Assembly: GCF_007713735.2 (NCBI RefSeq) | Contig: NZ_VMNW02000064.1 | Coordinates: 1 to 52,199 of the forward strand | Direction of reading: 5' to 3' | Source of the DNA: Amycolatopsis acidicola | Lineage (GTDB): Bacteria; Actinomycetota; Actinomycetes; Mycobacteriales; Pseudonocardiaceae | Length of the DNA stretch: 52,199 nucleotides | Shown here: positions 6,950 to 15,508 of the stretch, in pieces | How positions within the stretch are numbered: position 1 is the first letter of the stretch | Layout: each line of letters starts with the position of its first letter | The notes under the pieces: generated by a model | Seen by the model: the letters and a program-made list of their open reading frames with translations, nothing else | Databases searched by the model: none | What the model was told of the DNA's origin: nothing | Made by a program: the position numbers and the translations under genes

Positions 6950-8373
6950 GCCAGGCCGTGACGGAGCCGGTGGACGTGATCCGGGTGGGCGGGACAGCCG
7001 AGTCCCCGCGCGGCCCCAAGCGTCGAATGTCGTTGCGCGCCCGCGTTTCCCTGCTCGCCGCCGCGTGCGTGGCCGTCGTGATGGCGCTCGTCTCCATCGG
7101 CGCGTACATCACCGTGTACAACAACCTGTACCAGCAGGTCGACGACAATCTCGCGAACCGCGCGGTCGCCGCCGTGCGCACCCCGGAGGCGCAGATCGGG
7201 CTGCAGCAGATCCCCGGCGCCTTCCTGCTCAGCACCGACATGCAGATCGGCGTGCTCAACGAGGACGGCACGATGTCGGCGCCCGATCGCAGCCACCGGC
7301 CGCCGTTCGGCTCCGACGAGCTGGCCGTCGCGCAGGGCAAGACGTCTTCGTCGCTGCGCACCGACACGAGGACCGACACCCGCGTGATCGCCCTGCCCTA
7401 CCAGGACGGCAGCGCGATGGTGCTGGCCCAGCCGCTCGCTTCGGTCAAGCAGACGTTGCGCGAGCTGGCCGTCGTGCTCGCACTGATCGGTGGCGGCGGG
7501 ATAATCGTCGCCGCGCTGGCCGGCACGGCCGTCGCGCGCACCGGGCTACGGCCGGTGGAGCGGCTCACGTCGGCGACGGAACGCGTCGCGCGCACAGGTG
7601 ACCTGCGCCCGATCCCGGTCAGCGGCGACGACGAGCTCGCCCGTCTCACGCACAGCTTCAACACGATGCTCGGCACGGTCGCCGAATCGCAGGAGCGACA
7701 ACGTCAGCTCGTGGCCGACGCCGGCCACGAGCTGCGGACCCCGCTCACCTCCTTGCGCACCAACCTGGAGCTGCTGCTTTCGGCCAGCAGGGCAGGCGCG
7801 CCCGCACTGTCCGAAAAGGACCGTGCCGATATGGAGACCGACATCAAGGCGCAGCTGGACGAGCTGACCCAGCTGATCGGTGACCTCGTCGAGCTGGCCC
7901 GTCAGGACGAGCCGCGCACCGAGTACGAGCGGGTGGAGCTCGCCGACGTCGTCGAGCGCGCGCTGGATCGCGCCCGCCGCCGCGCCGTCGACATCGATTT
8001 CCAGGTCGATCTGCAGCCCTGGGTGCTCACCGGCGACCACTGGGCGCTGGAACGCGCGGTGCTGAACCTGCTCGACAACGCGGTGAAGTTCTCTCCGGCG
8101 GGCTCCACTGTCCGGGTGCGGTTGTTCCCGCTCGGCGACGGTACGGCGGTGATCGAGGTGGGCGATTCCGGCCCCGGCATCGCCGACGTCGACCTGCCCA
8201 AGGTGTTCGAGCGGTTCTACCGGTCCTCGGAAGCTCGCACGCTGCCCGGCTCGGGACTGGGCCTGGCGATCGTCAAACAGGCCGCCGAACGCCACGGCGG
8301 CACCGTTTACGCAGGTCGCGCACCCGAAGGTGGTGCGCTGATGTCCATCCGCCTGCCGGGCGCCCCTGGCTGA
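6946..8373 (+). CDS. mprB: Sensor histidine kinase MprB
   Basis: A 475-aa membrane sensor. A short cytoplasmic head is followed by a first membrane helix (VSLLAAACVAVVMALVSIGA), an extracytoplasmic loop of about 120 residues, a second helix (LIGGGGIIVAALAGTAVA), a HAMP linker (GLRPVERLTSATERVA) and the kinase core. His261 sits in the H-box DAGHELRTPLTSLRTN; N-box LLDNAVKFSP, G1 DSGPGI, F-box FERFYR and G2 GSGLGLAI follow. The GTG at 6946 overlaps the mprA stop; an internal ATG at 7027 begins just before the first membrane helix and is a possible alternative. The mycobacterial homologue senses envelope and protein-folding stress and phosphorylates MprA. Confidence 0.94.
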   Translation: MSQAVTEPVDVIRVGGTAESPRGPKRRMSLRARVSLLAAACVAVVMALVSIGAYITVYNNLYQQVDDNLANRAVAAVRTPEAQIGLQQIPGAFLLSTDMQIGVLNEDGTMSAPDRSHRPPFGSDELAVAQGKTSSSLRTDTRTDTRVIALPYQDGSAMVLAQPLASVKQTLRELAVVLALIGGGGIIVAALAGTAVARTGLRPVERLTSATERVARTGDLRPIPVSGDDELARLTHSFNTMLGTVAESQERQRQLVADAGHELRTPLTSLRTNLELLLSASRAGAPALSEKDRADMETDIKAQLDELTQLIGDLVELARQDEPRTEYERVELADVVERALDRARRRAVDIDFQVDLQPWVLTGDHWALERAVLNLLDNAVKFSPAGSTVRVRLFPLGDGTAVIEVGDSGPGIADVDLPKVFERFYRSSEARTLPGSGLGLAIVKQAAERHGGTVYAGRAPEGGALMSIRLPGAPG

Positions 8374-8441
8374 TCCGTCCCCACCGCCGGTGTTTGATCG
8401 TGTAGGATTTTGTGGGGTTGGCGGTGGTGACGGAGGCAACG

Positions 8442-9233
8442 GTGCTGGCGCGGCAGCGGCAAGCGGTGATCTTGGAAGAGGCCCGGCGGTCCGGGGCGGT
8501 CCGGGTGGCCGACCTGGTGACGCGCTTCGGTGTCTCCGACATGACCATCCGCCGCGACCTCGACGTGCTGGCCGGCCGCGGGCTGGTGGAGAAGGTCTAC
8601 GGCGGCGCCACGGCCATCCTCGGCCAGAGCACCGACGAGCCCGGCTTCGAGGCGAAGTCGGTGCAGCAGCAGGCCCAGAAGGAAGCGATCGCCGAACTGG
8701 CCGCGACCCTGGTCCGCCCCGGCACGGCGATCGGCATCTCCGCCGGCACCACCACCTGGACGATGGCGCGCGCGCTCGATGCCGTGCCCGGCCTGACGAT
8801 CGTGACCAACTCCATCAGGGTCGCCGACGTGCTGCGTGAATCGCCGCAGCCCGAGCGCACGGTGGTGCTCACCGGCGGCGTGCGCACCCCGTCCGACGCG
8901 CTGGTCGGCGCCGTCGCCGTGCACAGCCTCCACCGGCTGCACCTCGACCTGGTGTTCCTCGGCGTGCACGGGATGGCCGAAGGCCCCGGGTTCACCACCC
9001 CGAACATGGACGAGGGCGAGACCAACCGGGCGCTGGTCGAGTCGGGGCGGAGCCTCGTGGTGCTGGCCGATCACACCAAATGGGGAATCGTCGGCATCTC
9101 GACGATCGCCGATCTGGAAGAAGCGGACGTCGTCGTCACCGACGACGGGCTGCCGGACGCGGCGCGGGAAGCGCTGTCCGCGCGCGCCGGCGAGTTGATG
9201 ATCGCGAGTGTGGATGAAGCGGAGGACGGGTGA
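8442..9233 (+). CDS. DeoR-family transcriptional repressor
   Basis: A 263-aa sugar-responsive regulator. The N-terminal HTH is LARQRQAVILEEARRSG...VADLVTRFGVSDMTIRRDLDVLAGRGLVEKVYGGA, followed by the DeoR C-terminal sensor domain (ISAGTTTWTMARAL, TNSI, LTGG, DLVFLGVHG, LADHTKWG), which in the family binds phosphorylated sugars. The frame opens at a GTG at 8412, but the GTG at 8442 has GGAGG at 8432-8436 five bases upstream and gives the canonical DeoR N-terminus, so 8442 is chosen. The last codons overlap the galT start (GTGA), which suggests it controls galactose use. It lies between mprB and pepD, which are adjacent in mycobacteria. Confidence 0.92.
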   Translation: MLARQRQAVILEEARRSGAVRVADLVTRFGVSDMTIRRDLDVLAGRGLVEKVYGGATAILGQSTDEPGFEAKSVQQQAQKEAIAELAATLVRPGTAIGISAGTTTWTMARALDAVPGLTIVTNSIRVADVLRESPQPERTVVLTGGVRTPSDALVGAVAVHSLHRLHLDLVFLGVHGMAEGPGFTTPNMDEGETNRALVESGRSLVVLADHTKWGIVGISTIADLEEADVVVTDDGLPDAAREALSARAGELMIASVDEAEDG

Positions 9234-10309
9234 ACCGCACGGTTCGGCGGCTGGCCGACGGCAGGGAGATCATCTATTTCGACGAGGAGCCCAGGGAACG
9301 CACCGCCGTCGACACGCGCGATCTGCCCCAGGTCGCGGCCGCTTCGGAGATCCGGTTGGACCCGCTCTCCGGCGAGTGGGTCGCGATGGCGGCGCATCGG
9401 CAGACCCGCACCTACAAACCGCCTGCCGACCTGTGCCCGCTGTGCCCGTCGCGGCCGGGGAAACCCAGTGAGATCCCCGAATCCGAGTACGACGTGGTGG
9501 TCTTCGAGAACCGCTTCCCGTCGTTCTCCCAGCACGTGACCGGCGAGCCCGGCTCGGTGGACGGGCTCGGCCTGGTGCCGACCGCGCCCGGCCGCGGCCG
9601 GTGCGAGGTCGTGTGTTTCACCAGTGACCACAACGGTTCCTTCGCCAAGCTGAGCCCCGGCCGGGTGCGCACGGTCGTCGACGCCTGGGCCGACCGCACC
9701 GAGGGACTGTCCGCTGTGGACGGTGTCGAACAGGTCTTCCCCTTCGAGAACAGGGGCGAAGAGATCGGCGTGACACTGAGCCATCCGCACGGCCAGATCT
9801 ACGGCTACCCGTTCGTCACCCCGAAGACCCGCCGCGCGCTGGAGGTCGCCCGCGCCTACCACGACCAGCACGGCAAACACGTGCTCGGTGATGTGCTCGA
9901 GGCGGAACGGAAAACGGGCGCGAGGGTGATCGCCGAGGGCGAGCACTGGACGGCGTTCGTCCCGCCCGCGGCCCGCTGGCCGGTGCACGTGCTGCTGGTG
10001 CCGCACCGCCAGGTCCCCGACATCCCGGCGCTGCACGACGACGAGCGGGACGATTTCGCCCAGGTGTATCTGGACGTGCTGCGCCGCTGCGACGCGCTGT
10101 ACGACAGGCAGCTGCCCTACATCGCGGCGTGGAACCAGGCCCCGGTGCGCGTCGACCGCGAGCTGGGCTGGCTGCACCTCGAGCTGTTCTCGATCCTGCG
10201 CGCGCCCGACAAACTCAAGTACCTTGCCGGTTCCGAGTCCGGGATGGCGGTGTGGATCAACGACGCCACGCCGGAGCAGATCGCCGAACGCCTGCGCGCG
10301 GCGGGATAA
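9230..10309 (+). CDS. galT: Galactose-1-phosphate uridylyltransferase GalT
   Basis: Exchanges UMP between UDP-glucose and galactose-1-phosphate in the Leloir pathway. The 359-aa protein has the class I signature: zinc-site CPLCPSRPG near residue 65, the FENRFPSF segment, and the active-site HPH (His185-Pro-His187, SHPHGQIYGYPF) whose second His forms the uridylyl intermediate, then the HIT-type second half with WPVHVLLVPHR and LHLE. GTG 9230 overlaps the deoR stop. No galK or galE is adjacent; a galE-like epimerase lies at 17677 and galU at 21949, and an alpha-galactosidase at 32942 could supply galactose. Confidence 0.95.
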   Translation: MNRTVRRLADGREIIYFDEEPRERTAVDTRDLPQVAAASEIRLDPLSGEWVAMAAHRQTRTYKPPADLCPLCPSRPGKPSEIPESEYDVVVFENRFPSFSQHVTGEPGSVDGLGLVPTAPGRGRCEVVCFTSDHNGSFAKLSPGRVRTVVDAWADRTEGLSAVDGVEQVFPFENRGEEIGVTLSHPHGQIYGYPFVTPKTRRALEVARAYHDQHGKHVLGDVLEAERKTGARVIAEGEHWTAFVPPAARWPVHVLLVPHRQVPDIPALHDDERDDFAQVYLDVLRRCDALYDRQLPYIAAWNQAPVRVDRELGWLHLELFSILRAPDKLKYLAGSESGMAVWINDATPEQIAERLRAAG

Positions 10310-10332
10310 CCCGCCCGGCATACTCATGCTGG

Positions 10333-10362
10333 AACCTCAGCTTGGGCTCAGCAAGCTCTCAG
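10333..10362 (+). promoter_or_regulatory. Three-copy MprA-box-like array before pepD
   Basis: AACCTCAG at 10333-10340, GGGCTCAG at 10344-10351 and GCTCTCAG at 10355-10362, with 3-bp spacers and an exact 11-bp period ending in CTCAG each time. It sits 24-53 bp before the pepD start and matches the geometry of the array before mprA, supporting direct MprA control of the protease gene. Confidence 0.68.
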
Positions 10363-10385
10363 GACCGACCAGCAGGGTGAGGGAC

Positions 10386-11846
10386 ATGACCGAGAAGGAC
10401 CCCAGCGCACCGCACGGCGACGGTGCCCCCCAGGACGCCGGCCAGGAGCGCCCGGCGCAGGAGGACGCGCAGACACCTCCGCGGGGGACGCCGATTCCCG
10501 GCGAGCAACAGCAGCCGAGTCCCTGGTCGGCGCAGGGGCAGCAACAGGTCTCGTATCCGTGGGCGCAGTCCGCGGCCGCGCCGCAGCAGGAGCAGCCCGC
10601 CGCCCAGTACCAGCAGGCCGCCCAGCAGCAAGCGGCCCCCCAGTACCAGCAGACGGCGCAACAACAAGCGGCCCAGCAGCAGACGGCGCAACAGCCGTAC
10701 AGCACGGCGACGTTCGCCGCGCCGCAGCAGACGATTCCCCAGCAGCGCAAGGGCTCCGGCAAACTGGTCGCCGGTGTCGCGGTGCTGGCGCTCGTCGTCG
10801 GCGGCGTGGCCGGTGGCGCGGGCGGCTACTTTGCTTCGCAGAACTCGGGTTCCGGGGGATCGGCGTACAACGCGCTCGACCAGCCCACGCCGTCGCAGCA
10901 GACGAGCAACGCGCCCGACGGCTCGGTCGAGTCGGTCGCGCAGAAGGTGCTGCCGAGCGTGGTCGAGCTGGTCGTGTCGGGCAGCCAGGAGCAGGGCGAG
11001 GGCTCGGGCTTCGTCATCTCCACCGACGGCTACATCGTGACCAACAACCACGTGGTCGAGGTCGCCGCGAACGGCGGCTCGATCCAGGCCGTGTTCCAGG
11101 ACGGCACCAAGGAGACCGCGACCATCGTCGGCCGCGACCCGACGACGGACGTCGCCGTGGTCAAGGTCCAGGGTGCCGAGAAGCTGACCCCGGTCTCCCT
11201 CGGCAACTCCGACAACATGCAGGTCGGTTCGTCCGTGGTGGCCTTCGGCTCGCCGTTCGAGCTGACCGGCACGGTCACCTCCGGCATCGTCAGCGCGCTG
11301 CACCGGCCGGTGCGCGCGGGCGGCGACTCGGGTGACCAGACCACGGTGATGAGCGCGATCCAGACCGACGCCGCGATCAACCCCGGCAACTCCGGCGGCC
11401 CGCTGGTGAACCTGCAGGGCCAGGTCATCGGGATCAACTCGGCGATCTACAGCCCGCAGTCCTCGAGCGGCGGCCTCGGCCAGCAGCAGACGGAGGCGAC
11501 GAACGCGGGCATCGGGTTCGCCATCCCGATCAACCAGGCGCGGCGCACGGCGCAGGAGATCATCGACACCGGCAAGGCCACCCAGACCTACATCGGGGCC
11601 TCGGTCAGCGACGCGCAGTCCGGTGGCGCCCAGATCCAGCAGGTCCAGGCCGGCAGCCCCGCCGAACAGGCCGGGCTCAAGGCAGGCGACGTGGTGACCA
11701 AGGTCGACGACCTGCCGATCAACGACGCCGACGGGCTCATCGCGGCCATCCGTACCAGGGCCCCCAACGACAAGGCGACGCTCACCCTGAGCGACAACCG
11801 GACCCTGCAGATCACCCTTGGCGGGCAGGAAGTCCAGCCGAACTGA
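10386..11846 (+). CDS. pepD: HtrA-family membrane serine protease PepD
   Basis: A 486-aa envelope quality-control protease. The cytoplasmic head (residues 1-120) is extremely Gln/Ala/Pro-rich with QQ-AAPQYQQ-type repeats. One membrane helix follows (LVAGVAVLALVVGGVAGGAGG, about 125-145), then a trypsin-like domain with the triad His222 (TNNHVV), Asp255 (TDVAVVKV) and Ser336 (NPGNSGGPL), and a C-terminal PDZ domain (VQAGSPAEQAGLKAGDVV). ATG 10386 has a GGTGAGGG-type site just upstream. In mycobacteria pepD directly follows mprB and its product feeds back on MprAB signalling; here deoR-galT intervene but MprA-like boxes precede the gene. Family and topology are certain; the symbol rests on synteny and similarity. 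Confidence 0.92.
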   Translation: MTEKDPSAPHGDGAPQDAGQERPAQEDAQTPPRGTPIPGEQQQPSPWSAQGQQQVSYPWAQSAAAPQQEQPAAQYQQAAQQQAAPQYQQTAQQQAAQQQTAQQPYSTATFAAPQQTIPQQRKGSGKLVAGVAVLALVVGGVAGGAGGYFASQNSGSGGSAYNALDQPTPSQQTSNAPDGSVESVAQKVLPSVVELVVSGSQEQGEGSGFVISTDGYIVTNNHVVEVAANGGSIQAVFQDGTKETATIVGRDPTTDVAVVKVQGAEKLTPVSLGNSDNMQVGSSVVAFGSPFELTGTVTSGIVSALHRPVRAGGDSGDQTTVMSAIQTDAAINPGNSGGPLVNLQGQVIGINSAIYSPQSSSGGLGQQQTEATNAGIGFAIPINQARRTAQEIIDTGKATQTYIGASVSDAQSGGAQIQQVQAGSPAEQAGLKAGDVVTKVDDLPINDADGLIAAIRTRAPNDKATLTLSDNRTLQITLGGQEVQPN

Positions 11847-11855
11847 CCCCCAGCG

Positions 11856-11920
11856 CTCGGCCGCATGCCCGGCCGAGACCAACTCGGACTCCCGGCGTAC
11901 CTCCCAACGCCGGGAGTCCG
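11856..11920. terminator. Double-hairpin bidirectional terminator
   Basis: Between the convergent pepD and methyltransferase genes lie two stems: CTCGGCC at 11856-11862 with GGCCGAG at 11871-11877, and a perfect 14-bp stem CGGACTCCCGGCGT at 11885-11898 with its complement at 11907-11920 (8-nt loop). No U-tract follows, as is common for actinomycete terminators. Confidence 0.75.
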
Positions 11921-11949
11921 CCCGTTCGGCCCTGACAGGCAGGGCTTGT

Positions 11950-12555
11950 CTAGTGCCGGGCGAGTTCGCTGAAGTGCCGCTGCCCGTGCACGCCTTGCCA
12001 CACAACGCGGAAACCGGCGGCGCGCGCGATCTCGTCGAGCGCGTCCACCCCGAGCCAGGCCCACGGGATCCACGGCCCGCCGTTCACGCGCACGCGTTCC
12101 CGGCGGACGTGCTGACCGGGCGGCTCCAGTTCGACGAGCGCGCGCCCGTCCGGCGCGAGCAGCTCCGCGACCCTTCGCAGTAGCCTCACGGGATCGCCGC
12201 CGATGCCGACGTTCCCGTCGGCCAGGAGCGCGTGCGCCCATCGGCCTTCGCCTGGCACGCGGTCGAAAACGTCGCGCCGCAGCGCGAGCCCGCCGCGGTC
12301 GCGGGTGAGCTGCACGGCGGTGCGCGACACGTCGATGCCGAGCGTGCGGACGCCGCGGGCGATCAGCTCGGCGGTCAGCCTGCCCGGGCCGCAGCCGATG
12401 TCGAGGGTCGGGCCGGTGCAGCGGCCGAGCAGCAGTTCGTCGCCCAATCCCGGCGGCTCGGCCCAGCGTTCGGCCGGAAGTTCCACGCGTCCCCCGTTCG
12501 CCAGTTCCAGCAGGCAGACATGACTGAGCAGCGCGGTGTCGAACGCTCTGATCAC
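11950..12555 (-). CDS. Class I SAM-dependent methyltransferase
   Basis: A 201-aa Rossmann-fold methyltransferase. Motif I is TLDIGCGPGRLTAEL, followed by the acidic GIDVSRTAV end of beta2 and a Gly/Asp-rich LADGNVGIGGDP segment before beta4; ALVELEPPG lies in the later half. The GTG at 12555 overlaps the stop of the upstream DUF2064 gene (GTGA), so the long upstream extension in this frame is not used. Substrate is unknown. It ends the leftward operon GT2 - DUF2064 - methyltransferase; comparable trios accompany glycan or lipid-linked modifications in other actinomycetes, which is context, not proof. Confidence 0.87.
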   Translation of the reverse strand: MIRAFDTALLSHVCLLELANGGRVELPAERWAEPPGLGDELLLGRCTGPTLDIGCGPGRLTAELIARGVRTLGIDVSRTAVQLTRDRGGLALRRDVFDRVPGEGRWAHALLADGNVGIGGDPVRLLRRVAELLAPDGRALVELEPPGQHVRRERVRVNGGPWIPWAWLGVDALDEIARAAGFRVVWQGVHGQRHFSELARH

Positions 12556-13196
12556 GAGCCCACCGCCGCGACCGCCTCCGCGAACCGCCCGCCTGCCGAC
12601 GAAGCCACCAGCCGGGCGTCCGCCATCGTGTCCACATCGGACAGTGTGGGCAGTGCTGCGGAGGACAGGCCCAGTGCCGCGAGCGTGTGCGCGCCGGTTT
12701 CGGCGGTCGACATCGGGACGTCGGCGAGCACCTTGGCATCCCGCGGATCCCGCAGGCCCAGCGCCCACCAGCCGCCGTCTTCGGCCAAGCCCAGCACGGC
12801 TTCCTCGTCCTGGAGCCGCGCCGCCGCGTCGGCGAGCAGCTCCGCGGTGACGTGCGGGGTGTCCATCCCGATCTGCAGCACGGGCAGCCCGAGGTGACAG
12901 ACGTCGGCGTGCGCGTTGGCCAGCCGCTCGCCGAAGCCTTCTCCGCGCTGGGGAATGACGTCGGTGGCCCACAGCGCGTGGGCCAATTCACCCTGGCGGG
13001 CGGCGGCCGTGAAGTCGCCAGTGGCCGCCACGACCGGCAGCGCGCCTGGGGTCGCGGCGACGGCGTCGAGGGTGTCGAGCAAAGCGGCGGCCGCGATCTC
13101 CGCGGCCTGCTCGGGCGTGGCGGGCGGGCACAAGCGCGTCTTCGCGAAACCCGGTATCGGCGCCTTCGCGATGACCAGCAGGCAGAAGTCGTTCAT
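12552..13196 (-). CDS. DUF2064 / TIGR04282-type glycosyltransferase-like protein
   Basis: A 214-aa cytoplasmic protein with a GT-A-like nucleotide-binding fold. Recognisable marks are LLVIAKAPIPGFAKTRLCP at the start (the family nucleotide-loop), QRGEGFGERLANAHAD, then IGMDTPHVT (metal-binding DTP/DSP motif) and GLAEDGGWWALGLR near the middle. Related proteins are annotated as MobA/CofC-like or arsenosugar-locus glycosyltransferases, but the reaction is not established. ATG at 13196 overlaps the GT2 stop (ATGA), and its own stop overlaps the methyltransferase start, so the three genes are translated as a chain. Confidence 0.88.
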   Translation of the reverse strand: MNDFCLLVIAKAPIPGFAKTRLCPPATPEQAAEIAAAALLDTLDAVAATPGALPVVAATGDFTAAARQGELAHALWATDVIPQRGEGFGERLANAHADVCHLGLPVLQIGMDTPHVTAELLADAAARLQDEEAVLGLAEDGGWWALGLRDPRDAKVLADVPMSTAETGAHTLAALGLSSAALPTLSDVDTMADARLVASSAGGRFAEAVAAVGS

Positions 13197-13852
13197 CCGC
13201 GCAACACCCTTGCCATGTCACGGATCGCGCGATAGGTGCCACGGACCGAGCCGGAAACCTTCGAGCGAGTTCCAGCGACGCGAGGGCGGTACTCGACGTC
13301 GAACTCGTCGATCCGCCAGCCCGCCCGGCCGGCTTTCAGCAGCAGCTCCAAGGGATAACCGAACGCGCGATCGCCGACGCCGAGTGCCAGCAACTGTTCT
13401 CGGCGCGCGGCGCGAATGGGTGCGATGTCGTGCACCGGAACCCGTTGCCGCCGAAGGATTGCGGACAGCAGCAGGTTTCCCGCCCTTGCGTGCCAAGGCC
13501 AAGCCGCGCGGGACACCGGGACCCGGCGGCCCACGGCGAGATCCGCGCCGCCGTCGACCGCGTCGGTCAACGTGGGCAACATGCCGGCGTCGAGAGAGCC
13601 GTCCGCGTCGAGGAAACACACGATGTCCGAGGTCGCGTACTCCAGCCCGGTGTGCACCGCCGCGCCGTAGCCGCGACGCGACTCGTGCACGACTTTCGCG
13701 CCGAGGCGGGCGGCGATCTCCGGGGAGCCGTCGGTCGAACCGTTGTCCACCACGATCGCCCGGAACCCGGGCGGCAGGCCCGCCAGTACCACGGGCAACG
13801 CGGCGGCCTCGTCGAGACAGGGCAGGACGACATCAATGGGAACGCGCATCAT
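13193..13852 (-). CDS. Family 2 glycosyltransferase
   Basis: A 219-aa inverting glycosyltransferase of the dolichyl-phosphate-mannose-synthase-like group. IDVVLPCLDEAAALPVVL is the N-terminal strand, VVDNGSTDGSPEIA binds the nucleotide, DIVCFLDADGS holds the DXD metal site, and DIAPIRAARRE plus FGYPLELLLKAGRAGW sit in the acceptor half. It has no C-terminal membrane segment. It is the first gene of the leftward three-gene chain and is divergent from the large membrane protein gene across about 140 bp, which likely holds both promoters. It may glycosylate a lipid carrier used by that membrane protein. Confidence 0.92.
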   Translation of the reverse strand: MMRVPIDVVLPCLDEAAALPVVLAGLPPGFRAIVVDNGSTDGSPEIAARLGAKVVHESRRGYGAAVHTGLEYATSDIVCFLDADGSLDAGMLPTLTDAVDGGADLAVGRRVPVSRAAWPWHARAGNLLLSAILRRQRVPVHDIAPIRAARREQLLALGVGDRAFGYPLELLLKAGRAGWRIDEFDVEYRPRVAGTRSKVSGSVRGTYRAIRDMARVLRG

Positions 13853-13993
13853 CCGGACGTTATGTCCATCGTGGACAGATCAAAACCCTTGCACTGCTTA
13901 CCGAATCCTGACGTCGTCGAAGTTATTACCGAGTTCTGACGGATCCGTTTCCCGGCTTCCGGCGGTGTGGTGGCGGCACTATCGTGCGGGTTT

Positions 13994-15508
13994 GTGACGA
14001 GGGGGACGTTGCCGGCCCGGATCGCGAGCGGTCGACGCACCGCTCGCGATCTGGAGGCCGTCGCGGTCGCCCTGTTCCTCGTCGGCGCGGCGTTCGGGGT
14101 CGGTGCGTATCTGAACAGCTCCGGGGTCGCGTTGTGGGCGCCCGCCGCGCCTTTGTTCGCGCAGTGGCTGCCGCACGCCGGGCCGGGCACGGTTCTCGCG
14201 GTGCTGATCGCGTTCGCGGTGGTGGTCTGGGGGCCGTCATATGCGGGCTACCTGTCGTGGCGGCGGCTGCTCGCGGCCGGCTATGGCGTGGCAGTGGCCT
14301 GGACCTTCGCGCTGGCGCTGATCGACGGCTGGCAGCGGGGGCTCGCGGACAGGCTCGCCAACCCGAACGAGTACCTGCACGAGGTTCCCGGGATCACCGA
14401 CATTCCCACGATGCTGCGGACGTTTTCCTCGCGCATCCTGGATTTCCAGCCCGACTCGTGGACGACACACGTGTCCGGACATCCGCCCGGCGCCACCCTG
14501 GTCTTCGTCTGGCTCGACCGCGTCGGGCTCTCGGGCGGAGCCTGGGCGGCAGTGGTGTGCGTGCTGGTCGGAAGCCTCGTGGCGGTGGCCGTGCCGGTCA
14601 CGCTGTGGGCGCTGGACCGGCCCGAGGCGGCGCGCGCGACGGTCCCGTTCGCGGCGTTGTTCCCGGGGGCGGTGTGGATCGGGGCGTCGGCGGACGGGCT
14701 GTTCGCCGGCATCACGGCGAGCGGGGTCGCCCTGCTCGCGGTGGCGGCGCGTGGTTTCAGAGCGGGGCGCGGTCGCGGTGGCCCGAACGGCGTCCTGTCC
14801 GCGGTGGCCCCGCGTGGTTTCCAGGCGGGGCGCGGCTACGGTGGCCTGTACGGCGTGCTGCCCGCGGTGGTGGCGCGTGGTTTCCGGACGGGACTCCGGA
14901 GCGCGGTGCCGTGCTCGCTGCTGAGCGGGGTGTTGCTCGGTTTCGGGATCTACCTTTCGTACGGGCTCGTGCTGGTGGGGCTGATCGCGCTCGCGGTGGC
15001 CTTCGCGGGGCGGAGCACAGCCCGGGCGCTGCCGCTCGCCGTACTGGGCGCGCTGGCCGTCGTCGCGGTGTTCACGCTGGGCGGGTTCTGGTGGTTCGAG
15101 GGGTACCACCTGGTCGTTGAGCGGTACTACCAGGGCATCGCGACGGAACGGCCGTATGCGTACTGGGTTTGGGCGAACCTGGCGTGCCTGGTGCTGTGCG
15201 CCGGCCCCGCTCTGGTCGCCGGGGCGCGGCGAAGCGTGGTGGAGTTGGTGGGGCCGGGCCGTGGGGTGTTCGAACGGTGGCGCCGGCCTGATCCGGTGCT
15301 GCTCGTGGTCGCGGCGGCCGTCGTGGTGCTGGCGCTGGCGGATCTTTCCGGGCTTTCCAAGGCCGAAACGGAGCGAATCTGGTTACCGTTCACGGTGTGG
15401 TTGCTGCCCGCGGTGTCGTTGTTGCCAGTGCCGTCCCGGCGGTGGTGGCTGGCGGGCCAGGCGGCGACCGCGCTCGCGGTGAATTCTCTTGTCTTGACGT
15501 ACTGGTAG
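13994..15508 (+). CDS. Polytopic membrane protein with internal 21-aa repeats
   Basis: About 504 aa with roughly 10-12 hydrophobic helices (for example VAVALFLVGAAFGVGAYL, VLAVLIAFAVVVWGP, LLGFGIYLSYGLVLVGLIAL). An extracytoplasmic segment has VSGHPPGATLVFVWLDRVG, a Gly-Pro-His motif typical of GT-C-like or PMT-like membrane proteins, but no family is certain. Unusually, a basic loop near residues 253-300 is built from a 21-residue tandem repeat (see 14750-14890). Starts at GTG 13967 or GTG 13994 are both possible; 13994 begins just before the first helix. The response regulator gene begins at the base after its stop. A glycosyltransferase using lipid-linked sugars made by the divergent operon is a reasonable guess. 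Confidence 0.8.
   Translation: MTRGTLPARIASGRRTARDLEAVAVALFLVGAAFGVGAYLNSSGVALWAPAAPLFAQWLPHAGPGTVLAVLIAFAVVVWGPSYAGYLSWRRLLAAGYGVAVAWTFALALIDGWQRGLADRLANPNEYLHEVPGITDIPTMLRTFSSRILDFQPDSWTTHVSGHPPGATLVFVWLDRVGLSGGAWAAVVCVLVGSLVAVAVPVTLWALDRPEAARATVPFAALFPGAVWIGASADGLFAGITASGVALLAVAARGFRAGRGRGGPNGVLSAVAPRGFQAGRGYGGLYGVLPAVVARGFRTGLRSAVPCSLLSGVLLGFGIYLSYGLVLVGLIALAVAFAGRSTARALPLAVLGALAVVAVFTLGGFWWFEGYHLVVERYYQGIATERPYAYWVWANLACLVLCAGPALVAGARRSVVELVGPGRGVFERWRRPDPVLLVVAAAVVVLALADLSGLSKAETERIWLPFTVWLLPAVSLLPVPSRRWWLAGQAATALAVNSLVLTYW
14750..14890 (+). repeat. In-frame 63-bp tandem repeat inside membrane protein gene
   Basis: The sequence CGTGGTTTC recurs at 14750, 14813 and 14876, exactly 63 bp apart, giving about 2.3 copies of a 21-aa unit RGF-x-A/T-G-RG-x-GG-x-x-GVL-x-AV. 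Copies differ at several bases, so the array is not brand new. It lengthens a cytoplasmic or periplasmic loop. Confidence 0.85.

Noticed and set aside
10359..12005. Long open frame of 548 codons on the minus strand across pepD
   Set aside because: It is antisense to a protein with a full catalytic triad and PDZ domain, and its translation is Arg/Leu/Gly-rich low complexity, typical of GC-rich shadow frames.
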